From: Tangfeifania sp.
GTDB taxonomy: Bacteria; Bacteroidota; Bacteroidia; Bacteroidales; Prolixibacteraceae
NCBI GenBank assembly: GCA_018400515.1
Contig: JAGYMR010000017.1
Coordinates: 1-22,363 of the forward strand
DNA length: 22,363 nt
Reading direction: 5' to 3'
Notes under the pieces: model-generated
Database searches by the model: none
What the model was told of the DNA's origin: nothing
What the model saw: only the letters and a program-made list of their open reading frames with translations
Program-made: the position numbers and the translations under genes
Shown here: one piece after another, positions 7,589 through 15,657 of the stretch
How the letters are laid out: every line of letters begins with the position of its first letter
Position numbering within the stretch: position 1 is the first letter of the stretch

Positions 7589-8926
7589 ATGGAGACGATA
7601 CTGATAAAAGCGGCACAGCTTATTTTAAGCCTTTCCATTCTCGTCATTTTGCACGAGATGGGGCATTTTATTTTTGCCCGCCTGTTTAAAACAAGGGTGG
7701 AAAAATTTTACCTCTTTTTCAATCCCTGGTTTTCCCTGTTCAAAGTAAAAAAAGGGGAAACGGAGTACGGGGTTGGATGGCTGCCTCTGGGGGGCTATGT
7801 CAAAATATCCGGAATGATCGATGAATCGATGGATACAGAAGCCATGAAAACGCCGCCCCAGCCATGGGAATTCAGGGCAAAACCGGCATGGCAGCGCCTG
7901 CTGATCATGCTCGGCGGCGTACTTATGAATTTCCTGTTTGCCATGATCATCTACATCGGTGTTTTGTATGCCTGGGGAGAGGAGTACCTCCCGACCGACA
8001 ACGTAAAATACGGAATCGTGGCAAGCGAAGCGGGCCGGGAAATAGGCTTTGAAACGGGAGATAAAATCGTTTCGGTCGACAACCAGCATGTCGAAAATTT
8101 CATGAAAATAATCCCCTCCATCGTGCTCGACAACGCCCGGTCCGTGCAGGTGAAAAGAGACGGCCAAACAATGGACGTTCCCATCAGCAATGAAGACCAG
8201 GCCATTTTGCTGAAAAACAAATCGATCCTGGCGCCGCGCATCCCTTTCCGGCTTGAAGTGGAAGGCTTTATGAAAGACTCGCCGGCCAAAAATGCGGGAC
8301 TGCAGGAGGGAGATAAGATCACCGGAATGAACGGCCGGAATTTTGAATTTCACGATCAGTGGCAGAAAGCCACGCAGGAGCATGCAGGCGAAACAGTGGA
8401 GCTGAATGTTATCCGGAACGGTCAAACCCTGGAGATCCCGGTGAGAATCAATGAAGCAGGAATGATCGGGATCCGTATCAAAAATTATACCGAACAGTTT
8501 TTTGATCTGAAAACCATTGACTACGGATTCCTCGAATCCATACCGGCAGGAATCCAGCGGGGGGTACAAACCACCAAAGACTACCTGAAGCAGTTCAGGC
8601 TCTTTTTCCGCCCCGACACAAAAGCTTATGAATCACTGGGAGGATTCGCCACCATCGGAAGCATTTTCCCCGGAAGCTGGGATTGGTTTTCGTTCTGGAA
8701 TATGACCGCCTTTATCTCCATTATTCTTGCCATCATGAATCTACTGCCGATCCCGGCACTCGACGGCGGACATGTCCTGTTTCTGTTCTTCGAAATGGTC
8801 TCCGGCAGAAAGCCCGGGGAAAAATTTCTTGAATACGCGCAGGTGGCCGGAATGATCCTGCTGCTGGCATTGGTGCTCTTTGCCAATGCCAATGATATAA
8901 TTAAAATGATTAATGGGACTTTTTAA
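7589..8926 (+). CDS. rseP: RIP (site-2 type) zinc metalloprotease RseP
   Basis: RseP is a membrane-embedded protease that cuts transmembrane substrates such as anti-sigma factors and leftover signal peptides. Residues 22-26 are HEMGH, the zinc-binding HExxH, in the first membrane helix. The third ligand is Asp392 in NLLPIPALDGGH. Between them are two PDZ-like domains; the GLQEGDKITGMNGR segment belongs to the second and GFETGDKIVSVDNQ to the first. The length, 445 residues, is usual. Its position right behind dxr in an operon is a common bacterial arrangement. No anti-sigma partner is encoded in the window, so its substrate here is unknown. Confidence 0.95.
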   Translation: METILIKAAQLILSLSILVILHEMGHFIFARLFKTRVEKFYLFFNPWFSLFKVKKGETEYGVGWLPLGGYVKISGMIDESMDTEAMKTPPQPWEFRAKPAWQRLLIMLGGVLMNFLFAMIIYIGVLYAWGEEYLPTDNVKYGIVASEAGREIGFETGDKIVSVDNQHVENFMKIIPSIVLDNARSVQVKRDGQTMDVPISNEDQAILLKNKSILAPRIPFRLEVEGFMKDSPAKNAGLQEGDKITGMNGRNFEFHDQWQKATQEHAGETVELNVIRNGQTLEIPVRINEAGMIGIRIKNYTEQFFDLKTIDYGFLESIPAGIQRGVQTTKDYLKQFRLFFRPDTKAYESLGGFATIGSIFPGSWDWFSFWNMTAFISIILAIMNLLPIPALDGGHVLFLFFEMVSGRKPGEKFLEYAQVAGMILLLALVLFANANDIIKMINGTF

Positions 8927-8938
8927 GTAAAAAAATTC

Positions 8939-8967
8939 TATTTTTGCATCAAAACTTTTTAATTTTG
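8939..8967 (+). promoter_or_regulatory. Two candidate -7 boxes upstream of tatA
   Basis: TATTTTTG (8939-8946) and TAATTTTG (8960-8967) both match TAnnTTTG. Neither has a clear -33 TTTG at standard spacing. Either would give a leader of roughly 100 bases before the tatA ATG at 9071, long for this genome. Confidence 0.45.
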
Positions 8968-9070
8968 AACCATGAAACGACCATGAATAAAATTCATCCA
9001 AACAGGAGTATGATGACAAATTTCATGGAAGTTGCAAGTGTTACCATTGAAAATCATAAATTATAAACAG

Positions 9071-9283
9071 ATGAACTTATTTGTAATCGCAGGATTTATC
9101 GGGCCCCAGGAAATAATTATCATTCTGATTATTGTATTGCTCCTCTTTGGCGGGCGCAAAATCCCTGAATTAATGAAGGGCCTTGGAAAAGGAATGAAGG
9201 AGTTTAAAAAGGCCACAAAAGATGAGGAGGGGGAAAGTGACCAAAAGGACCAAAAAGAGGATCCTGAAAAAATAGAAAAATAA
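9071..9283 (+). CDS. tatA: Sec-independent translocase subunit TatA
   Basis: The 70-residue protein has the TatA layout: a short N terminus with GPQE, one membrane helix ([12 protein letters not shown]), the FGG hinge, an amphipathic helix ([19 protein letters not shown]) and a charged acidic/lysine tail. TatA oligomers form the passage for folded proteins carrying twin-arginine signals. The ATG at 9071 is chosen; the frame is open upstream to a TTG but that extension is not family-like. No tatC is in the window. The gene is probably monocistronic, with a strong terminator downstream. The DoxX fusion at the left end of the window is a candidate Tat client. Confidence 0.93.
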   Translation: MNLFVIAGFIGPQEIIIILIIVLLLFGGRKIPELMKGLGKGMKEFKKATKDEEGESDQKDQKEDPEKIEK

Positions 9284-9300
9284 TGCACCATACAGGCTGA

Positions 9301-9347
9301 AAAAATCCCGTTTATACATCTGAGTATGAACGGGATTTTTTATTTTT
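9301..9347 (+). terminator. Intrinsic terminator after tatA
   Basis: A 12-bp perfect stem (AAAAATCCCGTT, 9301-9312; AACGGGATTTTT, 9329-9340) has a partly paired loop and a T-rich tail to 9347. The A-rich left arm could let it act in both directions, but no opposing gene needs it. Confidence 0.88.
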
Positions 9348-9388
9348 ATACCTGAATGTTCAAATCCGAAACAAAAAAATTCAATACC

Positions 9389-10459
9389 ATGCATCCAAAA
9401 ATACCATTCCGTGCATTAATTCTTCTGTTGTTGCCGGTGGCCCTTTTTTCCTGCAAAAATTCCGGCACCGGACTCCGGAAGAACATCACCGGCAATGCGG
9501 GTGAAGTCGTTGTGGTGATCTCCAAAGCCTCCTGGCAGGACCAGCCGGGAGAGGTCTTGCGGCAGAGCCTGGCACAGGAGCATCCGGCCCTTCCCCAGGA
9601 CGAGCCGCTTTTCGACCTGGTGAGTGTTCCCCGAGATGCCTTTAAAAGCATTTTTAAAAGCACCCGGAACATCATTCAAACACAAATCTCCCCGAATGTT
9701 GATTCGGCCCGCGTGACATTTAAGGACGATGTCTGGGCCTCCCCCCAGGCAACGGTCATTATTCAGGCAAAAGACAAAGAAAATTTTGTGCAGATCTTCA
9801 GGGAGAACGAAGAACGGATACTGAACTATTTCCTTGATGCGGAGCGCGAAAGACTTATAATGAATTATAGCAAATATTATGAAAAAGGAATTTTCAATGT
9901 CCTCAGCGACGATTTTAATCTCACCATGAAAACGGCGCCCGGTTTTCAGATTGCTGAAAAAAAGGAAAACTTTATCTGGCTCCGTTATGAAACACCGGAT
10001 ATCTCCCAGGGCATTGTTCTTTATACCTTCCCCTATACTTCAGACAGTACGTTCACCGGGGATTACCTGATATCGGTGCGCGACAGTGTTTTTAAAGCCA
10101 ATATTCCCGGTCCCAGCAAGGGAAGTTACATGGCTACCGAAAAAAGGATCGATCCCCTCTTCCGCTTCCGGAAACATAACGGAAACTATGCCACAGAAAT
10201 GCGCGGCCTCTGGCGCCTCCGGAACGATTTTATGGGCGGGCCCTATATTTCGCTTGCCGAACTCGACCTGGCCGGCCAGCGGGTAGTGGTTGCTTTTGGC
10301 TATGTGTATGCCCCCAATAAAGATAAACGGAATTTACTCCGGCAGGTGGCCGCCATGATCTATACCATGAAATTTAACAATCAAAAGGAGAACGATCAAC
10401 TCAACCGGCAGATGGAGATGGAATTCCCTGCCAGCAATGGCCTGGTGGAAAATCCCTGA
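9389..10459 (+). CDS. DUF4837 family lipoprotein
   Basis: The 356-residue protein starts with a lipoprotein signal: basic residues, a hydrophobic run LILLLLPVALFSC and a lipobox cysteine at residue 22 followed by KN. It would be processed by LspA, encoded at 15658-16344. The body matches my recollection of DUF4837, a family found mostly in Bacteroidota and of unknown function, with features such as GNAGEVVVVI near the mature N terminus and GGPYISLAELD later. The ATG at 9389 is preferred over an upstream start at 9356, which would put eleven extra residues before the signal. It is convergent with metF, 21 bases away. No biochemical role can be assigned. Confidence 0.8.
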   Translation: MHPKIPFRALILLLLPVALFSCKNSGTGLRKNITGNAGEVVVVISKASWQDQPGEVLRQSLAQEHPALPQDEPLFDLVSVPRDAFKSIFKSTRNIIQTQISPNVDSARVTFKDDVWASPQATVIIQAKDKENFVQIFRENEERILNYFLDAERERLIMNYSKYYEKGIFNVLSDDFNLTMKTAPGFQIAEKKENFIWLRYETPDISQGIVLYTFPYTSDSTFTGDYLISVRDSVFKANIPGPSKGSYMATEKRIDPLFRFRKHNGNYATEMRGLWRLRNDFMGGPYISLAELDLAGQRVVVAFGYVYAPNKDKRNLLRQVAAMIYTMKFNNQKENDQLNRQMEMEFPASNGLVENP

Positions 10460-10480
10460 GAATAGATCCCCATTTTATTT

Positions 10481-11434
10481 TCAGAAAACCGCCTTTACGA
10501 TTTCCCGTACATTATCCGAAACGCCATAGGTATAAATGTGCAGGGAAGGCACATTGCGGGCTACCAGCTCTTTCGACTGGACAATGGCCCACTCGGTTCC
10601 CACCCGGCGGGCTTCTTCGTTATTTTTGCATTTAACCAGTTCCTTCGATAACGCTTCGGGCAGGTCAATGCTGAAAATCTTGGGCAACACGGTCAGTTGA
10701 TTTTTCAGATTAATGGGTTTTATCCCCGGGATAATGGGAACATCAATCCCAATGGCCCGGCACTTCTCCACAAAATCGAAATAGACACGGTTGTCAAAAA
10801 ACATCTGAGTCACAATGTAGTCAGCACCTGCATCCACCTTCCGCTTCAGACAGGTAAGATCCTGCTCCATATTGGGTGATTCAAAATGCTTCTCGGGATA
10901 TCCCGCCACCCCAACAGAAAAATCGAGCGGCGTGTTGTTTTTCAGATCTTTTTCGAGGTAAATGCCCTTTTTAAGCCGGTCGATCTGTTCCACCAGTTCG
11001 TCGGCATGCGCATGGCCCCCCTTCTCCGGTTTAAAAATATGCTGGCTCTTTATGCCATCCCCCCGGAGGGCCAAAACATTTTCAATCCCCAGGAAATGCA
11101 GGTCAATAAGCACGTATTCGGTTTCGCTTTTGGTAAAACCGCCGCAAAGAATGTGCGGCACAACGGGAATCCCGTAGCGATGCTGAATAGAAGCCGCAAT
11201 GGCAACCGTCCCCGGCCGTTTTCGTGTAGTCCGTTTTTCAATGGTCCCGTCCGGCTGTTCCCTGAACTCCACCTCATCCCGGTGAGTGGTAATATTGATG
11301 TATTTCGGATCAAAATCCAGCAGGCTTTCAATGGTCCGGTAAAGCCGGGTGGGTTCATTCCCTTTCAGCGGTGGCAATAACTCAAAAGAAAAAACCGGAT
11401 CACGGGCGCTGTTTATAATGTCAATTACTTTCAC
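10481..11434 (-). CDS. metF: Methylenetetrahydrofolate reductase (NAD(P)H, FAD)
   Basis: MetF reduces 5,10-methylene-THF to 5-methyl-THF, the methyl donor for methionine synthesis. The 317-residue protein is a complete TIM-barrel enzyme. Glu18 in FSFELLPPLKG matches the catalytic Glu of the family. HILCGG (His94) and LALRGDGIK (Asp126) are FAD/folate-site motifs. QMFFDN and PIIPGIKPI further along are also typical. It is transcribed away from ileS. Its upstream region has a -7 box and a dyad that may be an operator. It links to the pterin genes at 18798-20267 only by pathway. Confidence 0.95.
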   Translation of the reverse strand: MKVIDIINSARDPVFSFELLPPLKGNEPTRLYRTIESLLDFDPKYINITTHRDEVEFREQPDGTIEKRTTRKRPGTVAIAASIQHRYGIPVVPHILCGGFTKSETEYVLIDLHFLGIENVLALRGDGIKSQHIFKPEKGGHAHADELVEQIDRLKKGIYLEKDLKNNTPLDFSVGVAGYPEKHFESPNMEQDLTCLKRKVDAGADYIVTQMFFDNRVYFDFVEKCRAIGIDVPIIPGIKPINLKNQLTVLPKIFSIDLPEALSKELVKCKNNEEARRVGTEWAIVQSKELVARNVPSLHIYTYGVSDNVREIVKAVF

Positions 11435-11481
11435 GGTCTTTAAAAATCAAATAGGTTAACGTTTTTTTTCAATTCCGGATA

Positions 11482-11489
11482 CAAAATTA
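11482..11489 (-). promoter_or_regulatory. -7 box of the metF promoter
   Basis: On the minus strand this reads TAATTTTG, matching TAnnTTTG, about 48 bases before the metF start. The -33 region coincides with a dyad at 11498-11513 rather than with a clear TTTG. Confidence 0.5.
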
Positions 11490-11497
11490 ATAAATCG

Positions 11498-11513
11498 TTC
11501 CGGTACACCGGAA
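11498..11513. promoter_or_regulatory. Candidate operator dyad upstream of metF
   Basis: TTCCGGTACACCGGAA has perfect 7-bp arms around a 2-base spacer. It is centred about 30 bases upstream of the expected metF start of transcription, over the -33 region. A further half site, ATTCCGG, lies at 11472-11478 near the start itself. CCGG is a common word in this genome, which lowers confidence. Confidence 0.4.
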
Positions 11514-11576
11514 TTTATTTTGAAAATGAAAGGGATTTGAATATTATTTAAATTCAGTCACTCCCCCAAAAATTCC

Positions 11577-11584
11577 TATATTTG
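11577..11584 (+). promoter_or_regulatory. -7 box of the ileS promoter
   Basis: TATATTTG matches TAnnTTTG exactly and lies 39 bases before the ileS ATG. The upstream -33 element is not obvious. Confidence 0.55.
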
Positions 11585-11623
11585 CATGTTTTTTTAGAAA
11601 GAAAAACAGTATAAGGTTTTTTT

Positions 11624-14600
11624 ATGGCAGAGAAATTCAAGGAATACAAGCAACTGGATCTTTCGCGGATCAACACACAGGTATTAAAGCGCTGGGAAGA
11701 AGACGATACCTTTCATAAGAGTATTTCTACCCGCGAAGGGCACACCCCTTTTGTCTTTTACGAAGGTCCGCCCTCGGCTAACGGAATGCCGGGGATCCAC
11801 CATGTGATGGCCCGGACGATCAAAGATATTTTTTGCCGTTACAAAACCATGAAAGGCTTCCGCGTTCACCGGAAAGCCGGATGGGACACGCACGGTCTCC
11901 CCGTGGAGCTGAGCGTCGAAAAATCGCTGAACATCACTAAAGAAGACATCGGGAAAAACATTTCGGTCGAAGATTATAACGCGGCCTGCCGCAAGGAGGT
12001 AATGAAATATACCCGCGAGTGGGAACAGCTCACCCGCCTGATGGGGTACTGGGTCAATATGGATGATCCCTACATCACCTACGACAGTCGTTACATCGAA
12101 TCGGTCTGGTGGTTGCTGAAAAAAATCTATGACAAAGGATTGCTTTACAAAGGATACACCATTCAGCCCTATTCCCCCGCAGCAGGAACCGGCCTCAGCT
12201 CCCACGAATTAAACCAGCCGGGATGTTACCGGGATGTGAAAGACACCACGGTGGTTGCCCAGTTTAAGGCCATTCGAAACGAACGATCGGAGTTTCTTTT
12301 TAAAGGAACCGATTCCGATGTCTATTTCCTGGCATGGACCACCACGCCGTGGACACTTCCCTCCAACACTGCCCTGTGTGTAGGACCGGATATCACCTAT
12401 GCAAAAGTCAGGTCGGTCAACCCCTACACCGGGCAACCGGTCACCCTCCTGCTGGCAAAAGACCTGCTTCATGTCTTTTTCAATCCGGAAAATGAAAACC
12501 TTCCGCTGGAAGATTACAAGCCCGGCGATAAAAAAATCCCTTTCCGGATCCTGGAGGAATATTCCGGCAAAGCACTGGCCGGTGTTCAGTACGAACAACT
12601 CATCGAATGGGTGAAACCCGAAGGGAAAGCCTTTGAAGTCATTACAGGCGATTTCGTAACCATTGAGGAGGGAACCGGAATTGTGCATATCGCCCCCACA
12701 TTTGGTGCAGACGATGACCGGGTAGCGAAACAAAACGGAATCTCCCCGCTTGTCATCCGCGATGCAGATGGAAAAACACAGGCGCTGGTTGACCGGAAAG
12801 GACGATTTTTCCCGGTTCATAATATGTCGGAAGCCTTTGTTGAGAAATTCGTTAATACCGAAAATTACCGCCCGTTTGCAGGACGTTCCGTAAAAAATGA
12901 ATACGATGACAAACTGGAGGAAGATGCCCCCACTGTCGACTTAGACATTTCGGTGATGCTAAAACACCACAACAAAGCCTTTAAAATTGAAAAACACGTC
13001 CATAATTACCCCCACTGCTGGCGAACCGATAAACCGGTGCTTTACTACCCCCTCGATTCATGGTTCATTAAAACAACGGCCGTAAAAGAGCGCCTGGTGG
13101 CACTGAACAACACCATCAACTGGAAACCGCCATCCACCGGCACCGGCCGTTTCGGCAACTGGCTGGAGAACCTGGTCGACTGGAACCTGAGCCGTTCCCG
13201 CTATTGGGGTACCCCGCTTCCCATCTGGCGCTCCGAAGACGGATCCGAAGCGATCTGCATCGGTTCCACTGAAGCGTTGATGAAGGAAATTGAAAAAGCC
13301 ATCGCTGCCGGGTTCATGAAAGAGAATCCCTATGGAAAATTTAAACCCGGGGATACCTCTGCAGAAAATTACAAAAACATTGACCTTCACAAACCCTACA
13401 TCGACCAGGTAGTTCTGGTATCACCCTCCGGAAAGAAGATGTACCGCGAACCGGACCTGATCGACGTCTGGTTCGATTCCGGGGCCATGCCTTATGCCCA
13501 GCACCATTTCCCCTTCAATCCTTTATTTGAAGGAGCAGACTGGGGATCGACCGCCCTTTTCCCGGCCGACTTTATCGCCGAAGGGGTCGACCAGACCCGG
13601 GGCTGGTTCTTTACGCTGCATGCCATTGCCACCATGGTGAGCGATTCGGTCGCTTTTAAGAATATCATCTCCAACGGACTGGTACTCGACAAAAATGGCA
13701 ATAAAATGTCGAAAAGATACGGAAATGCCGTTGACCCGTTTGAGACCATCGAAAAATACGGCTCCGATCCTTTGCGCTGGTACCTGATAACCAATGCCCA
13801 GCCCTGGGACAATCTGAAATTTGACATTGCCGGCGTAGAGGAGGTAAAACGGAAATTCTTCGGAACCCTCTACAATACCTACAACTTCTTTGCGCTCTAT
13901 GCCAATGTGGATGATTTCCATTTTGCGGAAAAAGAAATTCCGGTTAATCAGCGTCCCGAACTGGACCAGTGGATCATTTCCCTGCTGAACTCCCTGATAA
14001 AGGAGGTGGAACAGAGTTATGAAAACTACGAACCGACACGTGCCGGGCGGGCAATCTCCGAATTTGTGACCGAGAATCTGAGCAACTGGTTTGTCCGGCT
14101 GAGCCGCAAACGCTACTGGGGAGGCGAATATACGGAAGACAAAATCTCGGCATATCAAACCCTCTATACCTGCCTGGAGAACGTTGCCCTCCTCCTGGCT
14201 CCGATAGCCCCGTTCTACGCCGATCTGCTGTATACCGACCTGATAAAAGGAAAGGCCGGCGGGAAAGAGAAAAGTGTTCACCTTGCCCGGTTTCCTGTGT
14301 TCGAAGAGAACATGATAAACAAGGACCTGGAAGAAAAAATGGGCATCGCACAAAAAGCATCTTCCATGGTGCTGGCCCTGCGAAGAAAGGAAAAACTGAA
14401 AGTCCGCCAGCCCCTGGCAAAAATTATGATCCCGGTGCCCAATGAACACTTCCGGCAACAGTTCGAATCGGTCCAAAACATTGTCCTGACAGAAGTAAAT
14501 GTCAAAGAGGTGGAGTTTATCTCCGACGCTACCGGCGTCATCCGGAAAAAAATTAAACCCGACTTTAAAACCCTGGGACCCAAATACGGAAAACGGATGA

Positions 14601-15076
14601 AACAGATCACGACTGCCCTTGCCGGTTTTAGCCAGCAGGATATAGAAAAACTGGAAAAAACCGGGGAAATATCCATCCTCGAAGGAGCAGACAGGATCAC
14701 CCTTACCAGAGAGGATGTGGAGATCCTGACAGAGGATATTCCCGGCTGGACTGTGGCCACCGAGGGACCTTTAACCATTGCCCTGGATATTCACATTTCC
14801 GAATCCCTCCGGGAAGAGGGAATTGCCCGCGAATTCATCAATAAAATTCAAAACCTCAGAAAAGACAAGGGATTGGAGGTAACCGACCGAATCAGCCTGA
14901 AAATCCTGAAACATAACCAAATAAATCGTGCCGTTCTCAACCATAAAAGTTATATTTGCGCGCAAACACTGGCGGCTGATCTCGAACTGGTTGACAGGCT
15001 GGATCCGTCCGCTGCCCGTGAGGTGGAAATCGAACAGGGGGTGGTAACGAGAATTGACCTGAAGAAACAAATGTGA
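11624..15076 (+). CDS. ileS: Isoleucyl-tRNA synthetase
   Basis: The 1150-residue class Ia synthetase charges tRNA-Ile. The HIGH region reads PPSANGMPGIHHV (49-61), the form I associate with Bacteroidota IleRS. KMSKR at 694-698 is the second ATP motif. The CP1 editing domain is present, with the threonine-rich AWTTTPWTLPSNTAL (from ~237) and GTGIVHIAPTFGADD. The anticodon-binding and C-terminal regions are full length. The overall type resembles the IleRS2 class, which includes mupirocin-tolerant enzymes; that trait is an inference. It is divergent from metF and upstream of a DksA-like gene and lspA, a frequent neighbourhood. Confidence 0.96.
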   Translation: MAEKFKEYKQLDLSRINTQVLKRWEEDDTFHKSISTREGHTPFVFYEGPPSANGMPGIHHVMARTIKDIFCRYKTMKGFRVHRKAGWDTHGLPVELSVEKSLNITKEDIGKNISVEDYNAACRKEVMKYTREWEQLTRLMGYWVNMDDPYITYDSRYIESVWWLLKKIYDKGLLYKGYTIQPYSPAAGTGLSSHELNQPGCYRDVKDTTVVAQFKAIRNERSEFLFKGTDSDVYFLAWTTTPWTLPSNTALCVGPDITYAKVRSVNPYTGQPVTLLLAKDLLHVFFNPENENLPLEDYKPGDKKIPFRILEEYSGKALAGVQYEQLIEWVKPEGKAFEVITGDFVTIEEGTGIVHIAPTFGADDDRVAKQNGISPLVIRDADGKTQALVDRKGRFFPVHNMSEAFVEKFVNTENYRPFAGRSVKNEYDDKLEEDAPTVDLDISVMLKHHNKAFKIEKHVHNYPHCWRTDKPVLYYPLDSWFIKTTAVKERLVALNNTINWKPPSTGTGRFGNWLENLVDWNLSRSRYWGTPLPIWRSEDGSEAICIGSTEALMKEIEKAIAAGFMKENPYGKFKPGDTSAENYKNIDLHKPYIDQVVLVSPSGKKMYREPDLIDVWFDSGAMPYAQHHFPFNPLFEGADWGSTALFPADFIAEGVDQTRGWFFTLHAIATMVSDSVAFKNIISNGLVLDKNGNKMSKRYGNAVDPFETIEKYGSDPLRWYLITNAQPWDNLKFDIAGVEEVKRKFFGTLYNTYNFFALYANVDDFHFAEKEIPVNQRPELDQWIISLLNSLIKEVEQSYENYEPTRAGRAISEFVTENLSNWFVRLSRKRYWGGEYTEDKISAYQTLYTCLENVALLLAPIAPFYADLLYTDLIKGKAGGKEKSVHLARFPVFEENMINKDLEEKMGIAQKASSMVLALRRKEKLKVRQPLAKIMIPVPNEHFRQQFESVQNIVLTEVNVKEVEFISDATGVIRKKIKPDFKTLGPKYGKRMKQITTALAGFSQQDIEKLEKTGEISILEGADRITLTREDVEILTEDIPGWTVATEGPLTIALDIHISESLREEGIAREFINKIQNLRKDKGLEVTDRISLKILKHNQINRAVLNHKSYICAQTLAADLELVDRLDPSAAREVEIEQGVVTRIDLKKQM

Positions 15077-15089
15077 GGATATGTTATAC

Positions 15090-15127
15090 GGCCTAAAAAG
15101 GAATCTGAAATTTTATTATTTTAGGCC
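15090..15127 (+). other. Inverted repeat between ileS and the DksA-like gene
   Basis: GGCCTAAAA (15090-15098) and TTTTAGGCC (15119-15127) form a 9-bp perfect stem with a 20-base AT-rich loop. No T tract follows, so it is not a standard terminator. It could protect or process the ileS-dksA-like transcript. Confidence 0.45.
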
Positions 15128-15169
15128 ATTCGTTTACAGATGAAGAGGATTTAATTAAAACCTTTTAAT

Positions 15170-15547
15170 ATGGCGGAAAAGAACAGATATTCGGATGAAG
15201 AGCTGATGGAATTTAAAAATATCATCCTGGAAAAGCTGAAAAAAGCCCAGGACGATTATGAAATGTACAGAAATTCCATTACTCATGGCGACGGGAATGA
15301 TACGCAGGATACCTCGCCAACATTTAAGGTTCTGGAAGAGGGGGCAGCAACCCTTTCGAAAGAGGAGGCGGGTAAACTGGCTCAAAGGCAGCTCAAGTTT
15401 ATTCAACACCTGCAGGCAGCTTTGGTGCGCATCGAAAATAAAACCTACGGAGTTTGCCGTGAAACAGGCAAACTGATCTCCAAGGAACGGTTGCGGGCAG
15501 TACCGCATGCCACGTTGTGCATCGATGCCAAAAAAAGTATGGGATAA
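15170..15547 (+). CDS. DksA/TraR-family protein with reduced zinc finger
   Basis: The 125-residue protein has an N-terminal helical hairpin (about 8-90) and a C-terminal DksA/TraR-type finger, YGVCRETGKLISKERLRAVP followed by HATLC. Such proteins bind in the secondary channel of RNA polymerase and alter initiation, often with ppGpp. Of the usual four finger cysteines only Cys96 and Cys117 remain, so metal binding by the canonical set is unlikely. This reduced finger is, from memory, common among Bacteroidota homologues. The coiled-coil tip has DGNDTQD (41-47), with Asp residues as in DksA. It lies between ileS and lspA and ends in its own terminator. Confidence 0.85.
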   Translation: MAEKNRYSDEELMEFKNIILEKLKKAQDDYEMYRNSITHGDGNDTQDTSPTFKVLEEGAATLSKEEAGKLAQRQLKFIQHLQAALVRIENKTYGVCRETGKLISKERLRAVPHATLCIDAKKSMG

Positions 15548-15572
15548 TTGCGCGAAATGTTTTCTTTAATCT

Positions 15573-15613
15573 TCCCGGATTTTTCCTGACCGAAAATATC
15601 CGGGATGTTTTTT
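15573..15613 (+). terminator. Intrinsic terminator after the DksA-like gene
   Basis: TCCCGGAT (15573-15580) pairs with ATCCGGGA (15598-15605), with extra T-A pairing inside. A run of six T follows at 15608-15613. It separates the DksA-like gene from lspA. Confidence 0.75.
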
Positions 15614-15657
15614 ATGTATTGATATGAAATGAGCATTTTGCTCCAACTCAAAAGGTT

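Noticed and set aside
7625..8569. 314-codon antisense frame inside rseP
   Set aside because: Opposite conserved RseP motifs, no promoter or family resemblance.
13523..14476. 317-codon antisense frame inside ileS
   Set aside because: Lies wholly opposite a conserved synthetase coding region, with composition expected of a shadow frame.
15631..15643. Small hairpin GAGCATTTTGCTC in the lspA leader
   Set aside because: Stem of only 5 bp with a 3-base loop; likely chance.
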